Source of the DNA: an uncultured Clostridia bacterium
GTDB lineage: Bacteria; Bacillota; Clostridia; Oscillospirales; Acutalibacteraceae
Direction of reading: 5' to 3'
DNA: 64,000 nucleotides
Assembly (NCBI GenBank): GCA_937898625.1
Contig: CALEJF010000008.1
Span: 1 to 64,000, forward strand
Below the pieces are notes generated by a model. That model worked only from the letters and a program-made list of their open reading frames with translations, ran no database searches and was not told the DNA's origin. The position numbers and the translations under genes are program-made. Shown one piece after another: positions 8,399 to 17,542 of the stretch (position 1 is the stretch's first letter; every line of letters begins with the position of its first letter).

Positions 8399-8410
8399 AG
8401 GAAGAGAAAA

Positions 8411-8926
8411 TTGGCGCAACAAAACAGAAATGCTTATGCTTACAATTATAACAGAAATGAAAAAATAGTTTCTTTTAACGGTTCAGCTGCGCCAAAGGTA
8501 AAGCCTGTACCACAGAAAAGACCTGAACTTCAGCTTGTAGAAAAAACAAGAATGACTGCTCGTCAGGTGCAACAGCAGACTGCGGCAGAAACAAGAAAAA
8601 CGATTAAGGTTATGTGTATTGCTATGGCGATTTTATTGTTTATGGCTCTGGCAATTTATAGCCGTGTAAAACTCGATGAAATAAATCGTGAAATCAGTTC
8701 AGTTGAAAAGAAAATCGAACTTGCACAAAGTGATGCAGTAAAGCTTAATAACGAGCTTAATGCAATCGTATCAATAAACAATGTTGAAGAGTATGCTACC
8801 AATGAATTGGGAATGACCAAGGTTCAGGACTATCAGGTATACTATATTGATATGTCGTCGGATGACCGTGTGGCAGTTGTTAACGGAGAAAGTGTAGCAG
8901 GGAGCATAAATAACGACAAAAAGTAA
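8411..8926 (+). CDS. ftsL: FtsL-like septum formation protein
   Basis: A 171-residue bitopic membrane protein at the position of ftsL. A basic, Gln-rich cytoplasmic segment of about 60 residues is followed by one helix (about 72-92) and a coiled coil beginning KLDEINREISSVEKKIELAQ, then a short extracytoplasmic tail. FtsL with FtsQ/DivIB and DivIC organises the septal synthase complex. TTG 8411 follows AAGGAAGAG. The family is poorly conserved in sequence, so the call rests on topology and synteny. Confidence 0.8.
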   Translation: MAQQNRNAYAYNYNRNEKIVSFNGSAAPKVKPVPQKRPELQLVEKTRMTARQVQQQTAAETRKTIKVMCIAMAILLFMALAIYSRVKLDEINREISSVEKKIELAQSDAVKLNNELNAIVSINNVEEYATNELGMTKVQDYQVYYIDMSSDDRVAVVNGESVAGSINNDKK

Positions 8927-8947
8927 TATATTTAATAGAAAACTAAG

Positions 8948-8976
8948 GAGAGTTGGGGCAATTGCCGTTAACTCTC
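8948..8976 (+). other. Intra-operon stem-loop between ftsL and spoVD
   Basis: GAGAGTT (8948-8954) pairs with AACTCTC (8970-8976), and the loop contains its own palindrome GGCAATTGCC. GTTGTTTTATTT follows. It could be a weak terminator or an mRNA processing/stability element lowering expression of the downstream transpeptidase; there is no proof either way. Confidence 0.35.
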
Positions 8977-9024
8977 GTTGTTTTATTTAAAAAGCAAAAT
9001 TTTCGATAAAGGAAGTGGCAAAAA

Positions 9025-11241
9025 ATGAGCAGAAAACCTACTAAAAAAATGGAAAATCGTTCTTTAAAGGCTTTTTTCATTTTTTGTGCTGCCTTGGTTT
9101 TACTTATAGGAAATCTTTTTTGGATTCAAATTGTAAAAGGTGAGGAATATCGCCTTAAAGCAGAGAGAAATCAGTTAAGCGATACAGTTGTTGCAGCAAA
9201 TCGTGGTACAATTTACGACTCCAATATGAAAGTGTTGGCGCAGAGTGCCTCTGCATGGCTTGTTTATATCAATCCATCAAAGATAAAGACTGATGAACAG
9301 AAAACTCTGCTTGTTGACGGTTTTGTTTCCATATTTGGTCTTGATGCTGAAACTGTTACAAAAAAGGTTAACCGTCAGCAGAGTGGTTATGAAAAAATCA
9401 TCGGTCAGATAGATAACGAACAAAAAGCAAAATTACAGGAATATATTTCACAGCATAAGGATAAAAAACTCGGCACAATTATCGGCATTGACCCCGATAC
9501 AAAGCGTTATTATCCACTTGGCTCATTCGCGTCAACAATTATTGGTTTTACAGGCTCCGAGGATACAGGCAGAGCAGGTCTTGAACTTAAATATAACTCA
9601 AAACTCACGGGCTCACCCGGTAGAATTATCACTGCCCAGAATGCTCTTGCAGGGGATATGCCAAATGATTATGAAACAACATATGATGCAGAGCAAGGAA
9701 ACAGTCTTGTGCTTACAATTGACGAGGTTATTCAGTATTACCTTGAACAACAATTAGCACAAGCAGTTGAAGAAACCAAGGCTAAATATGCCTACGGTAT
9801 TATAATGGATGTTAAAACAGGTGCAATTCTCGGAATGTCCACAATGCCTGATTACGATTTGAACACTCCTTACAAGGTTTATTCACCCACAGTATCAGAG
9901 GCTATTGCTGCTATTGAGGATGATAAGGAAAGACAGCAGGCAGAAACAAATGCTCTTTACTCACAGTGGAGAAATCGTACAATTTCTGACTCCTATGAGC
10001 CGGGTTCGGTTTTTAAACTTTTTGTTGCAGCAGCAGCCCTTGAAGAGGGTGTTATGACAACAGAAACTACATATAATTGCACAAGTTCAATTAAGGTTGC
10101 GAATTATTATCAGCATTGTTTCAACCATAATGTTCACGGCACACAGACAGTTGCACAGGCTTTGCCAAATTCTTGCAACACATTCTTTATCACAATGGGA
10201 CAGAGAATGGGTAAGGAAACCTTCTCAAAGTATTTTGAGGCTTTTGGTTTTACAGAGGCAACGGGAATTGACCTTCCGTCAGAAGCCGTTCCGGTTGCGG
10301 GAAAAACATATTATCCCGTTGATAAAATGGGTATTGCAGAACTTTCCTCTGCTTCCTTTGGTCAGACCTTCCAGGCAACTCCAATTCAGATGATTACAGC
10401 AGTAGCATCCTTGGGTAACGGTGGCAAACTTATGACACCTTATGTTGTGAAAAAGGTCCTTGACGAAAACGGAAATATTATTTCTGAAACACAACCAACA
10501 GTCAAACGACAAGTTATTTCCCAGAAAACTGCACAGATTATGACAGGACTTATGGAAGAAGTTGTTGAATGGGGTACTGCAAAAAATGCCTATGTTTCAG
10601 GCTACCATATTGCAGGTAAGACGGGTACAAGTGAAAAGCTCAGTACAGATAATCAGGTTATCGCTTCTTTCGCAGGTTTTGCTCCTGCAGATGACCCGCA
10701 GATTGCAGTTCTTATAGCAGTTGATGAGCCACAGCTTTACAGAACGGGTGGTTCGGGTGCTGCTCCTATTGCAGGCAGAATTTTTGAGAATATTCTCGCA
10801 TATCTCAATGTTGACCCACAATATACTGACGAGGAACTTACAAAGGCCACTGTTACAGCACCAAACCTTATAGGCTCAACTGTTGACAATGTAAGGTCAA
10901 AGGCTTCAACCTTTACAGTTAAGGTAATCGGCAACGGAAAAACTGTTGTTTCACAGATGCCGTCTTCAAATCAGTCAATGCCAAAGGGTGGCGTGATTGT
11001 AGTTTATACAGAAGAAAATGCAGAGAGAAAAACGGGAACTGTACCAAATCTTACGGGACTTACAGTTTCTGAAGCAAACAGAGTTGCCGTCAACGCAGGA
11101 TTTAATATCAAGGTTGCAGGTACAACTCAAGGTGCAAATCAGGTTGTTTCCTATAAACAGAGTGTTCAGTCAGGAAATACTGCACAGCTTGGAACGGTTA
11201 TTACAGTTTATTTCCGTTCAAGTGAAAATGTAACAGACTAA
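9025..11241 (+). CDS. spoVD: PASTA-domain class B penicillin-binding protein (SpoVD/FtsI type)
   Basis: A 738-residue septal or spore-cortex transpeptidase. In order: one N-terminal membrane helix (about 15-35), a PBP dimerisation domain (about 50-200), a transpeptidase domain with the active-site Ser328 in SVFK, SCN at 382-384 and KTG at 531-533, and two C-terminal PASTA domains (about 612-672 and 678-735). It cross-links peptidoglycan together with the SEDS polymerase encoded downstream. Only one such PBP lies in this cluster, so vegetative FtsI and sporulation SpoVD roles cannot be told apart. The start ATG follows AAGGAAG. Confidence 0.93.
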   Translation: MSRKPTKKMENRSLKAFFIFCAALVLLIGNLFWIQIVKGEEYRLKAERNQLSDTVVAANRGTIYDSNMKVLAQSASAWLVYINPSKIKTDEQKTLLVDGFVSIFGLDAETVTKKVNRQQSGYEKIIGQIDNEQKAKLQEYISQHKDKKLGTIIGIDPDTKRYYPLGSFASTIIGFTGSEDTGRAGLELKYNSKLTGSPGRIITAQNALAGDMPNDYETTYDAEQGNSLVLTIDEVIQYYLEQQLAQAVEETKAKYAYGIIMDVKTGAILGMSTMPDYDLNTPYKVYSPTVSEAIAAIEDDKERQQAETNALYSQWRNRTISDSYEPGSVFKLFVAAAALEEGVMTTETTYNCTSSIKVANYYQHCFNHNVHGTQTVAQALPNSCNTFFITMGQRMGKETFSKYFEAFGFTEATGIDLPSEAVPVAGKTYYPVDKMGIAELSSASFGQTFQATPIQMITAVASLGNGGKLMTPYVVKKVLDENGNIISETQPTVKRQVISQKTAQIMTGLMEEVVEWGTAKNAYVSGYHIAGKTGTSEKLSTDNQVIASFAGFAPADDPQIAVLIAVDEPQLYRTGGSGAAPIAGRIFENILAYLNVDPQYTDEELTKATVTAPNLIGSTVDNVRSKASTFTVKVIGNGKTVVSQMPSSNQSMPKGGVIVVYTEENAERKTGTVPNLTGLTVSEANRVAVNAGFNIKVAGTTQGANQVVSYKQSVQSGNTAQLGTVITVYFRSSENVTD

Positions 11242-11259
11242 ATTAATAGAGGTAATACA

Positions 11260-12693
11260 ATGAAACTTTCTTCACTTCTAAAGGGTGTGAAAACACGGGA
11301 TGTGTATGAGGAAAGGGACGTTGAAAGAGTAACGGATAAGGATAATGAAGATTTAAAAAATGCACTGTTTGTCTGCATAGACGGTAATCGTTGTGACGGT
11401 CATGCTTTAGCTGAAAAGGCAATCAAAAAGGGCGCTGTTGCCGTGGTTACAAGCAGGGATTTGGGTGTAAAAGAGCAGATTATCGTTGAAGACACAAGAT
11501 GTGCTTTGTCACAAATAGCGTCAAATTTCTATGGAAATCCGTCAGAAAAATTAAAGATTATAGGTGTTACGGGGACAAACGGAAAAACTTCAACTTGTTT
11601 TTTTATCAAGAACATTCTTGAGTTGCTGGGTGTAAAATGCGGAATAATCGGCACAGTAGAAAACAGTTGGGGCGAAGAAACAGAAAATTCAGTTTTAACA
11701 ACTCCCGAACCAATGGAATTGCAGAAAATCTTCAGCGAAATGGTGAAATCCGGTTGTGAATACTGTGTTATGGAGGTTTCCTCCCAAGGCTTGGCACAAC
11801 AAAGGGTTTACGGAGTGAATTTTTGTGCTTCAGCACTCACCAATATAACCCCCGAGCATCTTGATTATCATAGTAATATGGAAAATTACATAGATGCAAA
11901 GTTTCTGCTTTTTGGTCAGTCCGATTTTGCCTGTGTAAACATTGACAACGAGATTGCAAAAGCAAATCTACAAATAATAAAATGTAAAAAATATACATAT
12001 TCAACCATTGACGATTGGGCAGATTATACGGCGAAAAATGTGATTTGCAACGAAAACGGCATAAGATATGAATTTGTTGGACTTGACTGTATAAGCAGAA
12101 TTCAGTCCTCACTTTATGGCAGATTTACGGTTTACAACACCCTTTGTGCCATATCGATTTTAATAAATCTCGGTTTTGATATAGATAAGATTTCAAGGGC
12201 GATTTCTTCTCTGAATCCCGTAAAAGGCAGAGCAGAAATTGTGCCGGTTAACAGAAATTTTACCGTAATGATTGATTATGCCCACACTCCCGACGGACTT
12301 CGGAACATTCTTTCCTGTGTACGGGAAATTACAAAAGGAAAAGTGATTGTTGTTTTTGGTTGCGGTGGTGACAGAGATAAGTCGAAACGAGCTGAAATGG
12401 GTAGAATTGCAGGGGAAATGGCAAATGTGGCTGTTGTCACAAGCGACAATCCCCGAGGTGAAAACCCCTTGCTTATAATAAATGACATTCTTTGCGGAAT
12501 GGAAAAGTCAAAAGCACGAATTGCGGTTATTGAAAATCGTCGTCAGGCAATAGAATTTGCTTTGGAGAAAGCAAAAAAAGGTGACTTGGTACTTTTAGCG
12601 GGTAAGGGTCACGAAACCTATCAGGTTGTAGGAAATGAAAAAATCCCTTTTGATGAAAGGGAAATAATAAAAGAGTATTTTAACGGAGTTTAG
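11260..12693 (+). CDS. murE: UDP-MurNAc-tripeptide ligase, meso-DAP adding
   Basis: MurE adds the third stem-peptide residue to UDP-MurNAc-Ala-Glu. At 477 residues it has the three Mur-ligase domains. The P-loop is GTNGKTST near residue 110, the EVSSQGL stretch is in the central domain, and DNPRGENP is in the C-terminal domain. The DNPR motif is the known specificity signature for meso-diaminopimelate over lysine, so the wall is predicted to be DAP type. AGAGGT precedes ATG 11260. It sits 10 bases from murF, in the same operon. Confidence 0.95.
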   Translation: MKLSSLLKGVKTRDVYEERDVERVTDKDNEDLKNALFVCIDGNRCDGHALAEKAIKKGAVAVVTSRDLGVKEQIIVEDTRCALSQIASNFYGNPSEKLKIIGVTGTNGKTSTCFFIKNILELLGVKCGIIGTVENSWGEETENSVLTTPEPMELQKIFSEMVKSGCEYCVMEVSSQGLAQQRVYGVNFCASALTNITPEHLDYHSNMENYIDAKFLLFGQSDFACVNIDNEIAKANLQIIKCKKYTYSTIDDWADYTAKNVICNENGIRYEFVGLDCISRIQSSLYGRFTVYNTLCAISILINLGFDIDKISRAISSLNPVKGRAEIVPVNRNFTVMIDYAHTPDGLRNILSCVREITKGKVIVVFGCGGDRDKSKRAEMGRIAGEMANVAVVTSDNPRGENPLLIINDILCGMEKSKARIAVIENRRQAIEFALEKAKKGDLVLLAGKGHETYQVVGNEKIPFDEREIIKEYFNGV

Positions 12694-12703
12694 GAGAAAA
12701 ACA

Positions 12704-14065
12704 ATGAACTTAAAAGTAGCGGAAATTGCAAAAGCATTAGGAACATTTGTTGATTCTCAAAATATAATAAATCGTGTGTCCATTGACAGTCGTGATGTGG
12801 ATGAAAACACAATTTTCTTCTGTATTAAGGGTGAACGCTTTGACGGTCACGATTTTATAAATGATGTGGCAGAAAAGGGCGTTGGAGTAATTGTCAGCCA
12901 TAAAAAAACAGAGTGCAACGCACCGATAATTTTAGTTGAGGACACAAAACAGGCATTACTTGATTTTGCGTCATATTACAGATGCTCATTTGATGATTTA
13001 CTTGTGGTTGGACTTACGGGTAGTGTCGGCAAAACAACTACAAAAGAAATGGTTGCTTGTGTACTCTCGCAAAAGGGCGAAACCCTTAAAACAGAGGGTA
13101 ATTTAAACAATGAAATCGGTGTTCCGAAGACACTTTTCCGACTCCAAAGTTCAACAAAAAATGCCGTTATTGAAATGGGTATGGACGGTGCAGGGCAGAT
13201 TTCCGACTTAACAAATTGTGCAAAGCCTGACTGCGGAATTATCACCAATGTTGGTGTTTCCCATATTGAAAATTTAGGCTCAAGAGAAGGCATTTTAAAT
13301 GCAAAACTTGAGATTCTAGAGGGACTTCCAAAGGGTGCACCACTTTTCTTGAATGGCGACAATGATATGCTTTCAACTGTAAAAAATGACGATTATAAAT
13401 TGATTTTCTTCGGTATTGAAAACAAGAATTGTGATGTTTTAGCAGAAGAAATCAAGGAAATCGGACTTACAACAGAATTTGTTGCAGTAAAAGGTGATAT
13501 AAGGCAAAAAATCACTATTCCAACTGTAGGAATTCACAATGTTTACGATGCATTAACTGCCTTCGCAGTGGGTCTTGAGTATGGTATTTCACCTGAAAGA
13601 ATTGCAGACGGACTTCTAGGATACACTCCGTCAGGAATGCGACAGAGAATTAAAGAAACTGGTGGAATTACAGTTATTGAGGATTGTTACAACGCAAGCC
13701 CCGACTCACAAAGGGCGGGTCTTAATTCTCTTTGCAAAATTGCAAAGGGTAGAAAAATCGCAGTTTTAGGCGATATGTTTGAGATGGGTGATTACAGCGA
13801 AACTGCCCACAGAACTGTTGGCGAATACGCTGCAGAAAGTAAGGTTGATGTGCTTTACACTTGCGGTGAGCAGTCACTCTTTATGGCAGACAGTGCTAAA
13901 AAGGCAGGGCTTCAAAATGTTTTTGCTTTTACAGATAAAAATGAACTTACAGACTCTCTTTTAAGTGAAATAAAGATAGGTGACACATTGCTTTTTAAGG
14001 CAAGTCGCGGAATGAAACTTGAAGAGATTATTGAAAAAGTTTATGAAAAATGGGATGTAAAATAA
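12704..14065 (+). CDS. murF: UDP-MurNAc-pentapeptide synthase (D-Ala-D-Ala adding)
   Basis: MurF completes the UDP-MurNAc pentapeptide by adding D-Ala-D-Ala. The 453-residue protein has the P-loop GSVGKTTTKEM near residue 108, NNEIGVPKTLF after it, and the VIEDCYNASPDSQRAG motif characteristic of MurF. No ddl gene for making the dipeptide is in the window. TTAGGAGAAAAACA gives a good ribosome binding site. MurC and MurD, needed before and between these steps, are also absent from this cluster. Confidence 0.95.
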   Translation: MNLKVAEIAKALGTFVDSQNIINRVSIDSRDVDENTIFFCIKGERFDGHDFINDVAEKGVGVIVSHKKTECNAPIILVEDTKQALLDFASYYRCSFDDLLVVGLTGSVGKTTTKEMVACVLSQKGETLKTEGNLNNEIGVPKTLFRLQSSTKNAVIEMGMDGAGQISDLTNCAKPDCGIITNVGVSHIENLGSREGILNAKLEILEGLPKGAPLFLNGDNDMLSTVKNDDYKLIFFGIENKNCDVLAEEIKEIGLTTEFVAVKGDIRQKITIPTVGIHNVYDALTAFAVGLEYGISPERIADGLLGYTPSGMRQRIKETGGITVIEDCYNASPDSQRAGLNSLCKIAKGRKIAVLGDMFEMGDYSETAHRTVGEYAAESKVDVLYTCGEQSLFMADSAKKAGLQNVFAFTDKNELTDSLLSEIKIGDTLLFKASRGMKLEEIIEKVYEKWDVK

Positions 14066-14077
14066 GGAGATGTTTAT

Positions 14078-15106
14078 ATGAATATCTATGTTGCATTAGC
14101 CGGGGCAGCAATTCTAAGTTTTTTAATTGCGTTTTTATTGGGATTTGTACTCATCCCTTGGCTTAGAAAATTAAAATTTGGTCAAACTATTCTTGATATC
14201 GGTCCCGCATGGCACAAATCAAAGCAGGGTACACCTATAATGGGTGGCATAATGTTCATTATAAGCACAATCGTTTCTGTTGCTTGCATTCTTATCATTG
14301 ATTACTTTATGGGTGGCAATCTTTTTGCAAGTGAACACATTATGCCTGACACATTAAAAGTAAAACTTGTAGCAGGTGTAGTTTTATCCCTTGGACTTGG
14401 ACTTGTAGGCTTTGCTGATGACTACATCAAGGTTGTTAAGAAGAGAAATTTAGGTCTTACAGAAATTCAGAAAACAATTCCACAGGTAATTTTAATTGTT
14501 GCTTATCTTGTGGCACTATATGCGAACGGTCTTACCTATATGAAAATACCTTTCGTAGGTGTGGTTGACCTTAAATGGTTCTTCTGGCTTTTCGGTGTTG
14601 CAGTAATTTATGGTGCAGTTAATGCCGTTAACTTTACTGATGGTGTTGACGGACTTTGTGCAAGTGTTACATCAGTAGCAGCAATCTCATTCTGTGTTGC
14701 TGCTCTTATGACAAAGTTCTTCGGAATCAGTATACTTGCTGCTGCTTTGGCAGGCGGATGTTTAGGATATCTCATTTGGAACTACTATCCATCAAAGGTT
14801 ATGATGGGTGACACGGGCTCAATGTTCCTTGGCGGTATGGTTGTAGCTTTGGCTTATGCTATTGACTGTCCGATTATCCTTGTATTCTTCGGCATTATCT
14901 ATGTTATCGAAGCACTTTCAGATGTTATCCAGATTGGTTATTTCAAAATCACTCATGGTAAGAGAATTTTCAAAATGGCTCCAATTCACCATCACTTTGA
15001 AATGTGTGGTTGGAAAGAACGCAAAATCGTAACAGTATTCAGCCTTGTAAATATGCTTGGCTGTGCAGTAGGTCTTGCACTTTACTATTACGGTAACATT
15101 AAATAA
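14078..15106 (+). CDS. mraY: Phospho-MurNAc-pentapeptide translocase
   Basis: MraY transfers phospho-MurNAc-pentapeptide to undecaprenyl phosphate, making lipid I at the inner face of the membrane. About ten hydrophobic helices are visible in 342 residues. Active-site landmarks are the DDYIKVVKKRNLGLTEIQK loop, the NFTDGVDGL stretch, GDTGSMFLGG, and the histidine cluster APIHHHFE near residue 305. AAGGAGATG precedes ATG 14078. Typical length and position. Confidence 0.96.
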   Translation: MNIYVALAGAAILSFLIAFLLGFVLIPWLRKLKFGQTILDIGPAWHKSKQGTPIMGGIMFIISTIVSVACILIIDYFMGGNLFASEHIMPDTLKVKLVAGVVLSLGLGLVGFADDYIKVVKKRNLGLTEIQKTIPQVILIVAYLVALYANGLTYMKIPFVGVVDLKWFFWLFGVAVIYGAVNAVNFTDGVDGLCASVTSVAAISFCVAALMTKFFGISILAAALAGGCLGYLIWNYYPSKVMMGDTGSMFLGGMVVALAYAIDCPIILVFFGIIYVIEALSDVIQIGYFKITHGKRIFKMAPIHHHFEMCGWKERKIVTVFSLVNMLGCAVGLALYYYGNIK

Positions 15107-15136
15107 TAAATCAAATCTAAAAAAGGTGGTGAGAAA

Positions 15137-16366
15137 ATGGCAACAAAAGCAAAGAAAACCAAAAAGAATTCCATAATAAATACATTTTTAGCACAGGGTT
15201 CAATGGATATTCCGTTTCTTGTAATCCTTATGACCATTGTCACAATCGGACTTGTTATGCTGTTTTCTGCCAGCTATACTTACAGTTATTATAATCGTGG
15301 TGACAGTACACAAATTTTTGTCCGTCAGTTAATTTTCGCAGCTATCGGCATTGTGCTGATGTTCATAATTTCACGAATAAGATATGAATATTTCAAGCTC
15401 GTTGCACTTATTGGTGTTGTGGTTTCAATAGGACTTTTATTGTTAGTTCTTGTTTTGCCTGAGTATAAACCGGGATTTAAAAGATGGATTAATTTAGGCT
15501 TTACAACATTCCAGCCATCTGAAATTGCTAAAATCGGTCTTATTATGATTTTAGCCTTTTTACTGGATAGAAACTATAAAGGTGTAACAGGCAAAGTTCC
15601 AAGCGAAATGCCTGGTATCAGAAAAATTCCTGAGCTTACAAACGGAAGATATACAGTTTATAAATCCTTTACAAGTGTTATCTGCTACGGAATGATTATT
15701 CTTGTGTTTGCAGGGCTTGTTTATCTTGAACATCATGTTTCGGGTACAATTCTTATGCTACTTATAGGTGTTGTAATGCTCTGGTTAGGCGAGGTAAGAG
15801 GTCGCTGGTTTACGGTTGGCGTAATAATTGGCGTAATCGGTGTTGTTCTTCTTATTGCAAACCCTGACATTCTTGCAAAATATGCAGGTGAGAGAATCAC
15901 TGCGTGGCTTGATAAAGACTTTGACCCGTTGGGTGCTCGTTGGCAGACAAATAACTCACTTTATGCCATTGGCTCGGGCGGACTTTTAGGCACAGGTCTT
16001 GGTCAGTCAAAACAAAAACATCTTTATGTTTCCGAACCACAGAATGACTTTATTTTCTCAATCGTTTGTGAGGAGTTAGGCTTTGTAGGTGCAGTTGCAA
16101 TAATTATACTTTTTGCTTTACTCATATATCGCGGAATAAAAATCGGAATGTATGCAAAGGACCGTTTTGGTGCATTACTCGCAATGGGAATTGTTTTCCA
16201 GATTGGTCTTCAGGTGGCACTCAATATAGGAGTTGTAAGTGATTTCTTACCAAATACAGGCATCTCACTTCCATTCTTCTCCGCAGGTGGTACTTCACTA
16301 GTTATCCTGCTTGCTGAAATGGGTATGGTGCTTTCTGTTTCCCGTAGTGCAAGAAAAAAGGAGTAA
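15137..16366 (+). CDS. ftsW: SEDS-family peptidoglycan polymerase (FtsW/SpoVE)
   Basis: A 409-residue polytopic SEDS glycosyltransferase that polymerises lipid II with its partner class B PBP (here the SpoVD-like protein). Visible family motifs are QPSEIAKIGLI, FIFSIVCEELGFVGA and the C-terminal PFFSAGGTSLVILLAEMG. A Lys-rich N-terminal segment and an insertion around EMPGIRKIPELTNG are lineage-specific. Being in a dcw cluster it may serve vegetative division (FtsW), sporulation (SpoVE) or both. AAAGGTGGTGAG precedes the start. Confidence 0.93.
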   Translation: MATKAKKTKKNSIINTFLAQGSMDIPFLVILMTIVTIGLVMLFSASYTYSYYNRGDSTQIFVRQLIFAAIGIVLMFIISRIRYEYFKLVALIGVVVSIGLLLLVLVLPEYKPGFKRWINLGFTTFQPSEIAKIGLIMILAFLLDRNYKGVTGKVPSEMPGIRKIPELTNGRYTVYKSFTSVICYGMIILVFAGLVYLEHHVSGTILMLLIGVVMLWLGEVRGRWFTVGVIIGVIGVVLLIANPDILAKYAGERITAWLDKDFDPLGARWQTNNSLYAIGSGGLLGTGLGQSKQKHLYVSEPQNDFIFSIVCEELGFVGAVAIIILFALLIYRGIKIGMYAKDRFGALLAMGIVFQIGLQVALNIGVVSDFLPNTGISLPFFSAGGTSLVILLAEMGMVLSVSRSARKKE

Positions 16367-16372
16367 GCCTTT

Positions 16373-17476
16373 ATGAGAATTATGTTTGTTGCAGGTGGTA
16401 CGGGTGGTCATATTAACCCTGCCGTTGCAGTAGCCAAAGAAATTCGTCGCCTTGACCCTGCAAGTGAAATTCTTTTTGTGGGTACAGAGGGACGAATGGA
16501 AACTCAGATTGTCCCCAAGGCGGGATTTGAGATTAAGACAGTTAAAATGAACGGATTTTCTCGAAAAATGTCTATTTCGGGAATTATGGAAAATATAAAA
16601 ACAGTTATTTTGACCTTAAAAGCATCCTCGACTTCAAAGAAAATCATAAAAGAATTTAACCCCGATGTTGTTGTTGGCTTTGGTGGCTATGTAACAGGAC
16701 CTGTTTTGAACACTGCCGTGAAAATGGGGATTAAAACTGCAATTCACGAGCAAAATGCTTTTCCGGGAGTTGCTAATAAAGCCTTGGCTAAAAAGGTTGA
16801 TAAGGTAATGCTCACATCTCCACAGGCAGAAAAATATATGACTTGTAAAAATCCGCCGGTTGTAACAGGACTTCCCGTAAGACGAGAAATTGTAACTGCA
16901 GACCGTGATTTTGCCCGTGCATCTTTGGGCGTAAAGAATAGTGAAATGCTTGTACTTTCAATGGGTGGCTCATTAGGTGCGGATGCCATAAACAATGCGG
17001 TAGTGGAAATGCTTGATATTCTCAAGAATGAAGATAATGTCAAGTTTTTACACGCAACAGGCAAATTCGGGAAATGGGTAAATGACAAGCTTAATGAAAA
17101 AGGGATTAATGGTAGTAATATCGAAATCCGTGAATATATCGACAATATGGATATTTGTCTTCCTGCTTGCGATTTGGTAATAAGCCGTGCAGGAGCAAGT
17201 TCAATTTCCGAAATTCAGGCGCTTTGTAAGCCATCAATTCTCATTCCGTCGCCAAATGTGGCAGAGAATCATCAATTCCACAATGCAATGACTCTTGCAG
17301 AGCATGATGGCGCAGTGCTTATTGAAGAAAAAGACCTTAGTGGAAAAGCCCTTGCCGAAAAAGTCCTTGAACTTAAAAACGATAGGCAGAAGTTGAGGGA
17401 TATTTCTATCAATGCAGGTAAAAACGCAAAAACTGATGCTCTTTCAGAAATTTGCAGAATAATCATAGGTCTGTAA
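16373..17476 (+). CDS. murG: Lipid II-forming GlcNAc transferase
   Basis: MurG adds GlcNAc to lipid I on the cytoplasmic face, giving lipid II. The 367-residue GT28 enzyme shows the N-terminal GGTGGHINPAVAVA glycine loop, VVGFGGYVTGP, HEQNAFPG, and the donor-binding SRAGASSISEI with ENHQFHNA. It begins 7 bases after ftsW. Length and motifs are canonical. Confidence 0.96.
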   Translation: MRIMFVAGGTGGHINPAVAVAKEIRRLDPASEILFVGTEGRMETQIVPKAGFEIKTVKMNGFSRKMSISGIMENIKTVILTLKASSTSKKIIKEFNPDVVVGFGGYVTGPVLNTAVKMGIKTAIHEQNAFPGVANKALAKKVDKVMLTSPQAEKYMTCKNPPVVTGLPVRREIVTADRDFARASLGVKNSEMLVLSMGGSLGADAINNAVVEMLDILKNEDNVKFLHATGKFGKWVNDKLNEKGINGSNIEIREYIDNMDICLPACDLVISRAGASSISEIQALCKPSILIPSPNVAENHQFHNAMTLAEHDGAVLIEEKDLSGKALAEKVLELKNDRQKLRDISINAGKNAKTDALSEICRIIIGL

Positions 17477-17542
17477 AAATTAACAAAATTCACACAAACA
17501 GCATAGTATGTGACGCATAGTACTATAAAGGGCGTGTGAAAA

